NCBI GenBank assembly: GCA_041660045.1
Contig: JBAZXA010000003.1
Coordinates: 248,001 to 312,000, forward strand
DNA: 64,000 bases
Source: WM-3-3 sp041660045
GTDB taxonomy: Bacteria > Pseudomonadota > Gammaproteobacteria > Methylococcales > Methylomonadaceae
Reading direction: 5' to 3'
In this document: positions 53,700 to 62,123 of the stretch, in pieces
How positions within the stretch are numbered: the first letter of the stretch is position 1
Layout of the letters: each line of letters opens with the position of its first letter
Translations under genes and position numbers: made by a program
Notes under the pieces: model-generated
The model's input: the letters and a program-made list of their open reading frames with translations, nothing else
What the model was told of the DNA's origin: nothing
Database searches by the model: none

Positions 53700-54593
53700 A
53701 TGCTACAACAAAATACTGCCCACCAAATTGCTAGTGTGCTTATCGAAGCGCTGCCCTATATCCAGCGCTTTAAAGGTAAAACCGTGGTGGTTAAATTTGG
53801 TGGTAATGCCATGGTTGATGACCGTTTAAAACAAAGTTTTGCCCGCGATATTGTGCTGATGAAACTGGTTGGGCTTAACCCTATAGTGGTGCACGGCGGC
53901 GGCCCACAAATTGGCCGTTTGTTGGAGCGCTTAGGGAAAACCTCAGATTTTGTCGACGGCATGCGGGTCACAGACAGTGAAACCATGGATGTGGTGGAAA
54001 TGGTTTTAGGTGGCTTGGTCAATAAAGAAATTGTTAACCTAATCAACCAAAATGGTGGCAAAGCGGTAGGCCTTACCGGAAAAGATGGGGATTTTATCCG
54101 GGCCAAAAAAATTAATATCACCAAGGCGGCTGTCGAATTCAACGAACCTGAAATCATTGATTTAGGTTATGTCGGTGAAGTCAGCAGCATAGACCCGGCC
54201 GTGGTGGACATGCTTGGGCACAGTAACTTTATCCCGGTGATAGCCCCGATAGGTGTGGGTACTGATGGCCGCTCCTATAATATCAATGCCGATTTGGTGG
54301 CCGGTAAAGTGGCGGAAGTGCTAAAAGCGGAAAAACTAATGCTACTTACCAATATACCCGGCATACTGGATAAACAAGGCGAGCTGCTAACAGGATTATC
54401 AATTCAGAAAATCGATGAATTGATTGCAGACGGCACTATCTACGGTGGCATGATTCCGAAAACCCGTTGTGCTACGGACGCCTTAAAAGGCGGTGTCAAC
54501 AGCGTACATATCATTGATGGCCGCGTTGACCATGCGGTTTTGCTGGAATTGTTTACCGATCAGGGTGTGGGCACTTTGCTGATTAATCGCTAG
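53700..54593 (+). CDS. argB: Acetylglutamate kinase
   Basis: Second enzyme of arginine synthesis, phosphorylating N-acetylglutamate. It is 297 aa. Motifs include VVKFGGNAMVDD, VVHGGGPQIGRLLERLG, GLTGKDGDFIRAKK and the C-terminal GGMIPKTRCATDAL. It starts 17 bp after the algC homologue and its 3' end overlaps the convergent DUF4124 gene by 11 bp. Confidence 0.97.
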   Translation: MLQQNTAHQIASVLIEALPYIQRFKGKTVVVKFGGNAMVDDRLKQSFARDIVLMKLVGLNPIVVHGGGPQIGRLLERLGKTSDFVDGMRVTDSETMDVVEMVLGGLVNKEIVNLINQNGGKAVGLTGKDGDFIRAKKINITKAAVEFNEPEIIDLGYVGEVSSIDPAVVDMLGHSNFIPVIAPIGVGTDGRSYNINADLVAGKVAEVLKAEKLMLLTNIPGILDKQGELLTGLSIQKIDELIADGTIYGGMIPKTRCATDALKGGVNSVHIIDGRVDHAVLLELFTDQGVGTLLINR

Positions 54594-55578
54594 CAAGGCC
54601 AGCTTCAATATAGGGCCTAAAAGCAGAGCGGATGGCTTTAATTTTATCACTGGCGCATAGCTCTGCACCTAAAGAAGATTGCCGGCAGCGGATATCCAAA
54701 AACAGCTGCTGGGTATTATTGCCCACGGCAATTTTAGACACAGATAAACTTAAATCGCTGTCTTTAATGGGCGCTAAGGACATCACTAATTTGTCATTAT
54801 CAATATCTTTAGGTGTGCTTGAATGCAGCTGGATAAATTGATGTGCCACCTGCCAGGCTTTGTTGCAGTCCACCTCGTTTTTACAATTATATAAGCCCAG
54901 TTCATCAGCTGCTTTTAGTTGCGCAGTGGTGTCGCTACGTTTTTGGGTTTGGGCGACATCCTGGGTTAAAAATTTATAGCGTTCCATATCACCGCCAAAC
55001 AGGGCCATAGCCTGGGTTTTTTTATCCGTTTGCTTATCTATTTCTTCATGGGTACTGGCAATTTGGCTTTCTATGTTTTTAATTTCCGCCAGTAATGCTT
55101 TTGGTATTTTTTGCCCATTACGTTCATGGCTTGCGGCTTTTTTATGCTGATTATCCAATAAATCTTGCAAGCGTTTTAAATTGCCTTCTAATACACCCAG
55201 CTGAGCGTCCATGGCTTGCTTTTTACCATTTAGCATGGCTTCCATATCATCAAGGCTGCGGAATGTACTGAGCAAAACCTTATCATGGGCTTTTTGCTCG
55301 GCAATAATTTGCTGTTGTTGTGCCCTTAGTTTTTCTAAACGCTGATCGAGCTCTTGTTGTTCTTTGGTTTTGGCTTGCTCCAACACACCAACAACAGCCC
55401 CTTTTTGATTGAGGGTTTGCCGCCCGTATTGCACATGTTCTGGTGGTATTTGGTCGGAAAAATAGGTATTGCCATTGGCATCCACCCATTTGTATAACTT
55501 TTTGGCATAGGCCGCTTGCCCACCTAATAAGCCTATAAAAATAAAGCATATCGCCATTAAACAAATAAACGTACGCAT
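54583..55578 (-). CDS. DUF4124-domain protein, exported, coiled coil
   Basis: Predicted periplasmic protein of 331 aa. From the ATG at 55578 it has a signal peptide (MRTFICLMAICFIFIGLLGG, cleaved near AYA). A DUF4124 domain follows (KLYKWVDANGNTYFSDQIPP), then long coiled-coil segments (about 60-200) rich in Gln, Lys and Glu. The C-terminal domain has four cysteines (LYNCKNEVDCNKAW, RCRQSSLGAELCA) that could form disulphides. The function is unknown. A start at 55593 would add five residues. Confidence 0.85.
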   Translation of the reverse strand: MRTFICLMAICFIFIGLLGGQAAYAKKLYKWVDANGNTYFSDQIPPEHVQYGRQTLNQKGAVVGVLEQAKTKEQQELDQRLEKLRAQQQQIIAEQKAHDKVLLSTFRSLDDMEAMLNGKKQAMDAQLGVLEGNLKRLQDLLDNQHKKAASHERNGQKIPKALLAEIKNIESQIASTHEEIDKQTDKKTQAMALFGGDMERYKFLTQDVAQTQKRSDTTAQLKAADELGLYNCKNEVDCNKAWQVAHQFIQLHSSTPKDIDNDKLVMSLAPIKDSDLSLSVSKIAVGNNTQQLFLDIRCRQSSLGAELCASDKIKAIRSAFRPYIEAGLASD

Positions 55579-55855
55579 AACCTTGAGTAACAACCATTTA
55601 ATAGCTTTAAAGATAGCACAAAATTGCTTTAATACTGGGCTTAGCAGGACGCTAGGCTAGCGTTGGCAGCGCCTAAAACGATTCTATGTCACTCATTACG
55701 CTATGCTTTAACACAGGCGGCAGTTTCGATGGGAGCCTAAATTGTTAATCGGTTCACAATAAATTAATTCAGCGTATCATACGCATCGTTTGTTATAGCA
55801 TTTATCCTGCTTTACTGACGTAGTTGTGGCTTTCTGATCATAATGTTTATGTGAA

Positions 55856-56890
55856 ATGAAAAAAATTACTTTGTTTAAACGCATATTGATTGCTAAAACC
55901 AGTCATTTAGGCGATCTCGTTATTAGCCTGCCGATGGCGGCCAGCCTTAAACAACATTTTCCAGATTGCAAGGTGCTATTTTTAACTCATCCTAGGACTT
56001 TGGATGTAGCTGTACGTTGCCTAGATGTTGATGCCGCCTATGCCTTGCCGGACAAGTTTGCAGACCTGGTGGGCTTATTAGTTAGCTTACAAATTGACGT
56101 GTTTATTCAAGCCAATACCTCCGAAAAATTAGCCAGGGCGGCAAAAAAGGCACGGATACCGGTACGCATCGGTTCGTCATTTCGCTGGTATAATTGGTTG
56201 TTGTGTAGCCATCGTGTTGCAATTACACGTTGCCATAAGCAATTAAATAAACGCTTACTAGACTTAGAATATTTGCGGCCATTAGGGATAGCGGGGGTGG
56301 CTATTGAGGATTTGCCTGCCTTGTATCGATTCTCCAAAGCTGACTTGTCAGCACTGTTTACCCACTTAGGCTTGGCTCCTGATAAGCGTAGGATAATTCT
56401 ACATGCATCTTCAATCACAGCTAAAAGCCATCAATGGCCACTAGCTAAGTACCAAGCCTTGATGCGCTCATTTGATAAAGCTAGCTATCAATGGATAATA
56501 ACCGGAACTGCACAGGACAAAGACTACCTTAAGGACTTATTAACCGAAGATGATAATGTTGATAAAGTAGATACGGTTGGTTTATTAAGCTTAAATGAAT
56601 TGTTGACACTCATGCAAGGCTGCGATGGTTTGGTGGCTAGCAGCACTGGGCCTGCACATTTGGCAGCCGCCTTGGGCATTAATACCTTAGGCCTATACCA
56701 ATCTGATCCCGTTGTTTTTAAGCGCTGGGCAGTGGTGGGGCGGGCTGTGAGATTACTAAAAAGTACTACCCCTTGTTTAGGTAATAAATCCGAATATAAC
56801 TGCCTTTGTGTGCAGCATATTGATTTAAGTGAAGTCTGTTTAACAATCAGTGCATGGTTTGAAGAATCCGTAGGCACCCCAACAACATAA
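55856..56890 (+). CDS. Glycosyltransferase family 9 (heptosyltransferase-like)
   Basis: GT9 enzyme of 344 aa, probably adding heptose or another sugar to the lipopolysaccharide core at the inner membrane. ILIAKTSHLGDLVISLPMAASLK is the family start, with the Asp that acts in catalysis. KSHQWPLAKYQAL and the late motif SSTGPAHLAAALGINTLGLY bind the nucleotide sugar. The acceptor is unknown. It is monocistronic, upstream of a convergent HAD phosphatase gene. Confidence 0.9.
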   Translation: MKKITLFKRILIAKTSHLGDLVISLPMAASLKQHFPDCKVLFLTHPRTLDVAVRCLDVDAAYALPDKFADLVGLLVSLQIDVFIQANTSEKLARAAKKARIPVRIGSSFRWYNWLLCSHRVAITRCHKQLNKRLLDLEYLRPLGIAGVAIEDLPALYRFSKADLSALFTHLGLAPDKRRIILHASSITAKSHQWPLAKYQALMRSFDKASYQWIITGTAQDKDYLKDLLTEDDNVDKVDTVGLLSLNELLTLMQGCDGLVASSTGPAHLAAALGINTLGLYQSDPVVFKRWAVVGRAVRLLKSTTPCLGNKSEYNCLCVQHIDLSEVCLTISAWFEESVGTPTT

Positions 56891-56954
56891 ATAGGCTTTT
56901 TAGCCGTATCCAAGTACCCACGCTTTGTCGTTTTGCTAAACCTTACGCAGTACA

Positions 56955-57599
56955 TCAGGCAAACTCAGGAGGCCAGTTTGCGATTAGCGCTGGCAGCTGT
57001 GACATATGGTTAAATTTGGCCACTGGTGGGCAAAATTGATTGGATGGTTCAGGTTCAAAGAGCAATGCTGGCATGCCCGCTGCAATAGCCGCTTTTATGC
57101 CCGCGCCACTATCATCTACAACTAAACAATGCGGGCTATTAACCGCCATAGCTTGTGCGGCAAACAAAAACAAACCAGGATCCGGCTTCCAACAGCCGAC
57201 CTCGTAAGCACTGAATATATGCTCACCAAAAAAAGCGCTTAGGCCACATACTTGCAAGGCCTGGCGAATTTTTAATAATGGCCCGTGTGAGGCGATACCC
57301 ATCGGCAGCTGTATTTCCGCCAACATGTTAATCACACCCGGCATAGGTTTTAATTCGCGCGCGAATAGCCCGGCGACATGCTGGCGGTATTGCTGTTCGA
57401 ATTGATCCGGTAAGCGTATGCCTAAGCGTTGTTCAATATCCGCTAAAATATCAGCTAGTTTTTTACCGCGGTAAAGCTGGACTAGTGTCTTAACGTTAAC
57501 TGTCAGGTTAGGTAGCAGATCAATAAACGCCTGGTTACAAAGCGTTTCACTGTCAACCAAGGTGCCATCTAAATCAAATATAATACAGTCTATACGCAT
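56955..57599 (-). CDS. HAD-superfamily phosphatase (subfamily IA)
   Basis: Haloacid dehalogenase-type phosphatase of 214 aa. Motif I is IIFDLDGTLVDSE (D9 nucleophile, D11 acid/base), motif II ends GIASHGP, motif III is the Lys in GCWKPDPG, and motif IV is CLVVDDSGAGIKAA. A helical cap lies between residues 15 and 85. It resembles phosphoglycolate and sugar phosphatases; the substrate cannot be read from the sequence. Confidence 0.88.
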   Translation of the reverse strand: MRIDCIIFDLDGTLVDSETLCNQAFIDLLPNLTVNVKTLVQLYRGKKLADILADIEQRLGIRLPDQFEQQYRQHVAGLFARELKPMPGVINMLAEIQLPMGIASHGPLLKIRQALQVCGLSAFFGEHIFSAYEVGCWKPDPGLFLFAAQAMAVNSPHCLVVDDSGAGIKAAIAAGMPALLFEPEPSNQFCPPVAKFNHMSQLPALIANWPPEFA

Positions 57600-57744
57600 A
57601 CAAGCCGGTCACCACGCCATAAAAAAACATTGCTATTGGGCAAAGCCCGACAACTAATGATGGGTTTTAATGGGTTTATTTTTTTAACTTAAATGTTAAG
57701 ATTAAAGCCATCAATAATCTGGAACTAATCACCTTAATAGTGCA

Positions 57745-58590
57745 ATGAATGGATCTCTACTTCAATTAAAGCTGAAATATGCGGCTAAGAAATATCAATT
57801 TTTAGTAACAGAAACCCTAAAAGCCTACATTAGCAAAACACCAAAACGCAATATCTTGTTTAGCCTAAAGCCAGAATGGGAAAAGCCCATCAAAAAAGGC
57901 TTTGTTTTTACTGGCCATAAACTGACATTTGCCAGCTTCGATAAAAATAAAATAGCGGATTATGACTTAATCGTGCCATTAACAATTGAAGACGTTATGC
58001 TAATGCATGAATTAGGACATAACCTAAATAGCAATCAAATTCCAATCCCCAGCCTAGAATGCATTCAATTATGCGATGACAAATTCATCTTTTCTAAAAA
58101 AATGCATAGCCTTGGATTTGGTGAATATATACCAGAAATTGGCGATAATTTGGCCTACCCTTTTTTTCTAAAAAAGAAAATAGATACCTGGGGGGCAAAT
58201 ACCTTTCTGATTGAAAACGATGCACAGTTTCAAGCCAAACTAAACAGCATCGAACAAGACCAATTTTTTTGCCAAACTTGCGTTAAAGGCCAGGTTGAAT
58301 ATGGCACCCACATCTTGTTTATGGATAACAAAATTGTTTTTACCCTCACCATTGAGAAAACATTTGCCGGTGAAACCTCCATCCATGGCAAAGACCCCCA
58401 TATTGCGGGTATCGTAGATTGCCCCTTTTTAGCCCTGTTTGCCGACATGCTTAGCGCGCTCAACTACCAAGGTTTATGCTGCCTAAACTTTAAAATTATC
58501 GATGGCAAGCCTTATATCTTCGAAATCAACCCCCGCTTTGGCGGCAGTTTGTCCCTGTATTTCTTTTCTGTGTTACGGCATTTAAATTAA
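57745..58590 (+). CDS. ATP-grasp domain protein
   Basis: Stand-alone ATP-grasp ligase-like protein of 281 aa. The C-terminal half has YPFFLKKKIDTWGANTF (the ATP-binding Lys strand), FFCQTCVKGQVEYGTHILF, and FEINPRFGGSLSLYFF (the metal-binding Glu and Asn with Arg). The layout is like carbamoyl-phosphate-synthase-type ATP-grasp enzymes that join a carboxylate to an amine. No substrate domain or partner gene is evident. It ends with VLRHLN, somewhat abruptly after the last motif, so a C-terminal truncation is possible. Base composition is lower in GC than its neighbours. Confidence 0.78.
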   Translation: MNGSLLQLKLKYAAKKYQFLVTETLKAYISKTPKRNILFSLKPEWEKPIKKGFVFTGHKLTFASFDKNKIADYDLIVPLTIEDVMLMHELGHNLNSNQIPIPSLECIQLCDDKFIFSKKMHSLGFGEYIPEIGDNLAYPFFLKKKIDTWGANTFLIENDAQFQAKLNSIEQDQFFCQTCVKGQVEYGTHILFMDNKIVFTLTIEKTFAGETSIHGKDPHIAGIVDCPFLALFADMLSALNYQGLCCLNFKIIDGKPYIFEINPRFGGSLSLYFFSVLRHLN

Positions 58591-58816
58591 GTAAAGCGGC
58601 CCTACCACGATGTTTTTACACGGCCTGGGCTAAAACCTAATCTTAAGGCAGGCATTAAAAAACCTTTAAGATTGCAATAAGAGACAGGCACGTCAAAATT
58701 TTAACCGCGCCATATTTGTTAAATGCTGAGTATTTTGTATTTTAAACTGAGGTAAGGTAGACCTCATAATATACCAGGTATTACTATTTGCCATTAGTCA
58801 TACTATAGCGGTAAAA

Positions 58817-59071
58817 ATGCAGAAAATAACCCGGAAAAGGCAAGTAAGATTACCTCTAGCTGTCTGCAATGCCGTGTCCTTGCAGCCCGGTGACTATGTT
58901 GAGGTGTTTACGCGTGACGGCATAGCGCATATCGTCAAGATGAATTCCTATAACTTAGCGGGTAAGTTTAATTATTTGATCAAGGACAAAGAATTTCCAT
59001 TCGCTGAAGAAATCAAAAACGCTAGAAAACAACGCGCAGCAAAAAAGGTTCTAGCTGATGATTGCAATTGA
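58817..59071 (+). CDS. AbrB/MazE-type antitoxin (VapB)
   Basis: Predicted VapB-type antitoxin of 84 aa with an AbrB/SpoVT DNA-binding domain (KITRKRQVRLPLAVCNAVSLQPGDYVEVF), then a charged C-terminal tail that would embrace the toxin. Its stop overlaps the start of a PIN-domain toxin gene by 14 bp. That toxin gene is frameshifted, so this antitoxin may be an orphan. Confidence 0.85.
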   Translation: MQKITRKRQVRLPLAVCNAVSLQPGDYVEVFTRDGIAHIVKMNSYNLAGKFNYLIKDKEFPFAEEIKNARKQRAAKKVLADDCN

Positions 59072-59359
59072 GACAAATGTTCTGCTTCGATTTTTGTTTA
59101 AACCGGTCGATAGTAAAAACCCGAAATGGCAAGTTGATGCGGCAGAGCCCTTGGTTAATTCAGCTGATAAGGTTTTTATTTCCTCTATCGTGATAGCCGA
59201 AACCGAGTGGGTTTTAGCAAGTATTTTTGATTGTAATCGCCAGAAATCTACTCGGTGATCCATGAGTTAGCAAGCAATTCAAAGTTTCAATTTGTTTGTT
59301 TTCATAGCGGCAATACTCGGTTGCAAGACCAACTACCTATTTGCGCGTATACAGGGTAA
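59058..59359 (+). pseudogene. VapC PIN-domain toxin, frameshifted
   Basis: Starts as a PIN-domain ribonuclease: MIAIETNVLLRFLF carries the first acidic residue as Glu-Thr-Asn (usually Asp-Thr-Asn), and VFISSIVIAETEWVLAS holds the second acidic motif. The frame ends after 66 residues. One frame over it continues EIYSVIHELASNSKFQFV, the next PIN helix, and stops at 59359. The 302-bp span fits one single-base shift. The normal last acidic motif (TFD) is not visible. The toxin is predicted to be inactive. Confidence 0.75.
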
Positions 59360-59402
59360 AGTTATAATTCCAAAAAGATGATTATCCGTTGAGCGCCAGT
59401 TA

Positions 59403-61148
59403 ATGAATTCTAAAACCACTGTAAAAAGTTTTCGTATTGCTTTTTCTTTTGCTGGAGAAAAGCGCGACTTTGTCGCAGAAACCGCACAGATTTTGGCGCA
59501 GCGGTTTGGTGAAGAAAAGATTTTGTATGATAGCTTTCATGAAGAGAAATTTGCCCTATTCAATTTAGGCATATATTTGCCTAAACTTTATGGCGAGCAA
59601 TCCGATTTGATTGTGCCCGTGTTCTGTGCAAACTACGACCAAAAACGCTGGACAGGTTGGGAATGGGTTCATATCTATGGGTTATTGACCAAAGCTGACG
59701 GTCATCGCGTAATGCTCAGTCGTTTTGATTTTGTATTACCCGATGGCTTAAGTCCGGCGGCGGGCTTTATTGAACTCGACAATAAAACACCTCAACAGTT
59801 TGCCACCTTGATACTTCAACGCCTTGCCGATAACGAAGGCAGGTCCAAAGATTACTATTTGCTTGAAAACATAGACTCAACTCAAAAGGATCAAACTTCT
59901 GCCACAGAAGATCCTGATACTTCGTCAGAATCAACTGGTAATACAGACGAGTTACATAAAAAACTAGCTTTTGATTTACTGGAAAAATCACAACCCTATT
60001 TGAGTGAGTTGAAGGCACAGATGAAATGCTCGGATGCCGCTGAAATCATCAACCGTTTCAGCACTAGCCCGCCGCAAACTGTTGCTAGTCTGTTTGTTTC
60101 CTCCCGTAAGGCCTTGAATACCGTTCGTTTTACTGACCTCAAAGAAGCGGATAAGCACGAGGTGTTTGAAGCCGTTACGGCTCTTTATCTGCTTGCTGCT
60201 ATGCGTTTGGTTAACACCACATCAAAACAAAATGGTCACATAATCTTTGTACCCCGTAACGAACAAATTGTTTGCGCCATTATTGCCACCGCGCTGTTTG
60301 GTGGCAGTATAAAAATAGTGCCTGATTACAGCTATCCACTTCCACAACCGGAGTATGTTTTTGAGGTCATTGCCTCTGCGGCAGGCGATTATGTTACAGA
60401 GAGTTTCGAACGGGCCATGTATGCCTCGATCTTTCAAAACAATCGGAAAGTGGATATTAGTGCGCTTGACTCACAGGGTTTGAACCAAGAAGAATACAGT
60501 GATTTGGTCGCCAGATTACAATCGATACGCGAGATTGATGAGCAAAATCTTTGCTTGGTTGTGACTGCGGGTATTTCCCCTGATAGTGCTGTGCCAGTTA
60601 CTAACAAATATCAAATACCAACGCTTTTTCAGTCGGATGATACGGCCAACGTGTTGTTAGGCATGACGCATTCTCAATTAACCGCGCAAATTAAGGAGTT
60701 CTGGCTGCAACTTAATAAGCTTCGAAACGAACACATACCCAAACCAACTAATCCAGGGGTGCAGCAAATGCAAGGTGACCAATTTATCATCAATGCAACG
60801 CAGGTTAATTTAGCGACCGCAAAAGGCGAAAAAGCAATTGCTAGTGTAGGCGACGGACAATCGAATACAGGCAACCAGCAAACAGGTCTGCAAATAAGCG
60901 ATCTGATTAATCTTCATATGATTGAGGCGATCAACGCTCTCCCCTCTGAGGAATCAAGAAAGGCATTGAAATCGTATTTGGCAACGGCCCAACAAGAGAT
61001 AAAGAAGCCTAAGCCAGATAAAAACCTGATTGAAAAATCGTTAGCATTAGTCAAGGAGGTAGGTGATGGCATCGAAGGCGGCGAAAAAATCGTCGAGCTT
61101 TGTAGTAAAGCCTTGCCGCTGTTATCAATACTTTCATCCATTTTCTAA
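59403..61148 (+). CDS. TIR-domain protein of a putative MoxR-vWA conflict system
   Basis: A 581-aa protein. Residues 10-135 are a TIR/SEFIR-like domain: FRIAFSFAGEKRDFVAETAQIL, then ILYDSFHEEKF and WTGWEWVHIYGLL, in which E87 is the candidate NAD-cleaving glutamate. An acidic Ser/Thr-rich linker follows (165-185). The helical middle region (190-455) has no family I recognise. A Gly/Asn/Gln-rich stretch (about 470-500) is followed by a helical tail (LPSEESRKALKSYLATAQQE, KPKPDKNLIEKSLALVKEV), a form seen at the end of effector proteins in NTP-dependent conflict systems. The MoxR ATPase gene starts 7 bp later. I infer an NADase effector or sensor of the three-gene unit. Confidence 0.75.
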   Translation: MNSKTTVKSFRIAFSFAGEKRDFVAETAQILAQRFGEEKILYDSFHEEKFALFNLGIYLPKLYGEQSDLIVPVFCANYDQKRWTGWEWVHIYGLLTKADGHRVMLSRFDFVLPDGLSPAAGFIELDNKTPQQFATLILQRLADNEGRSKDYYLLENIDSTQKDQTSATEDPDTSSESTGNTDELHKKLAFDLLEKSQPYLSELKAQMKCSDAAEIINRFSTSPPQTVASLFVSSRKALNTVRFTDLKEADKHEVFEAVTALYLLAAMRLVNTTSKQNGHIIFVPRNEQIVCAIIATALFGGSIKIVPDYSYPLPQPEYVFEVIASAAGDYVTESFERAMYASIFQNNRKVDISALDSQGLNQEEYSDLVARLQSIREIDEQNLCLVVTAGISPDSAVPVTNKYQIPTLFQSDDTANVLLGMTHSQLTAQIKEFWLQLNKLRNEHIPKPTNPGVQQMQGDQFIINATQVNLATAKGEKAIASVGDGQSNTGNQQTGLQISDLINLHMIEAINALPSEESRKALKSYLATAQQEIKKPKPDKNLIEKSLALVKEVGDGIEGGEKIVELCSKALPLLSILSSIF

Positions 61149-61155
61149 ACCCTGA

Positions 61156-62121
61156 ATGCCGCCTAGCATGAATACAACTAACCCGTTTATCGACTTAACC
61201 GCAGACAGCGCTGCGTCCTTAAAACAGGGAAACCGCTTTCCAGCCGCTGGCCACTACTGGAGTAAACCGGAAATTGATGCGCTAATCTTTGCTTTTGCTG
61301 CGCGTCGACCTTTACTTGTACGCGGCGAGGCGGGTAGCGGTAAAAGCCAGATCGCCAGGGCAGCTGCAGCGCACCTTAACTGTGGCGACCCGTTGGTAGA
61401 AGTCATACACCCGCGCTTTGAAGCCCTGGATTTGTTGTACCGTGTTGATGTGGTAGAGCGTTTGGCTGATGCGCAAATCCAACAGTTAGATAAGACCAAT
61501 GTTAAGTACGTCAAAGCTGGACGTTTTTGGCAAACGCTGGAACGGATGGAAGCAAGCCCAGCTATAACACCGGTACTGTTGATCGATGAAATTGATAAAG
61601 CCGATGCCGATCTGCCGAATGCGTTGTTGGACGTCTTGGGTAATCGCAGCTTCGAGGTACCGCCACTGGACAATCGTACCATTTGCGCACCCGATCAGCG
61701 CTGGCCACTGATTATTATCACGACCAACGAAGAACGCGAATTGCCGCCAGCCTTTATTCGCCGATGCGCTGTGCTTAACCTTAATCCACCTAAAGACGAC
61801 AAGCTGTTTATAGACTGGCTGATCCAGCGTGGCCGTGTACACCAACATCTGGCTATTGAAGAAAGTGCGCGCCAAACCGCCGCCGAGCAAGTATTGGATG
61901 ATCGCAAAGCCGCGCAAAGCGCAGGCTATCCCAAAGTCGGCCTGGCAGAATACATAGACTTACTCACTGCTTTGCACGAATTAACGCAAACTAAAAGCGA
62001 CAAAAGCCAAATGGACTGGTTACAGCAACTCAGTGCCTATGGCCTAGTGAAACACGCAGAGCAGGATCAGACGCGTTTGCCCGTTAACCCCTCGAATCCG
62101 AGCGTGTCAGAGGAAGGCTAG
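61156..62121 (+). CDS. MoxR-type AAA+ ATPase
   Basis: AAA+ ATPase of 321 aa. Walker A is RGEAGSGKSQIA (residues 56-67), Walker B is VLLIDEIDKADADLPNALLDVL (from 140), sensor 1 is IIITTNEERELP, and the arginine finger region is PPAFIRRCAVLNL. MoxR proteins usually work with a vWA-domain partner, which is the next gene (2-bp gap). The upstream TIR gene ends 7 bp before. A three-gene TIR-MoxR-vWA unit fits the ternary conflict systems described for this ATPase group. Confidence 0.88.
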   Translation: MPPSMNTTNPFIDLTADSAASLKQGNRFPAAGHYWSKPEIDALIFAFAARRPLLVRGEAGSGKSQIARAAAAHLNCGDPLVEVIHPRFEALDLLYRVDVVERLADAQIQQLDKTNVKYVKAGRFWQTLERMEASPAITPVLLIDEIDKADADLPNALLDVLGNRSFEVPPLDNRTICAPDQRWPLIIITTNEERELPPAFIRRCAVLNLNPPKDDKLFIDWLIQRGRVHQHLAIEESARQTAAEQVLDDRKAAQSAGYPKVGLAEYIDLLTALHELTQTKSDKSQMDWLQQLSAYGLVKHAEQDQTRLPVNPSNPSVSEEG

Positions 62122-62123
62122 GC

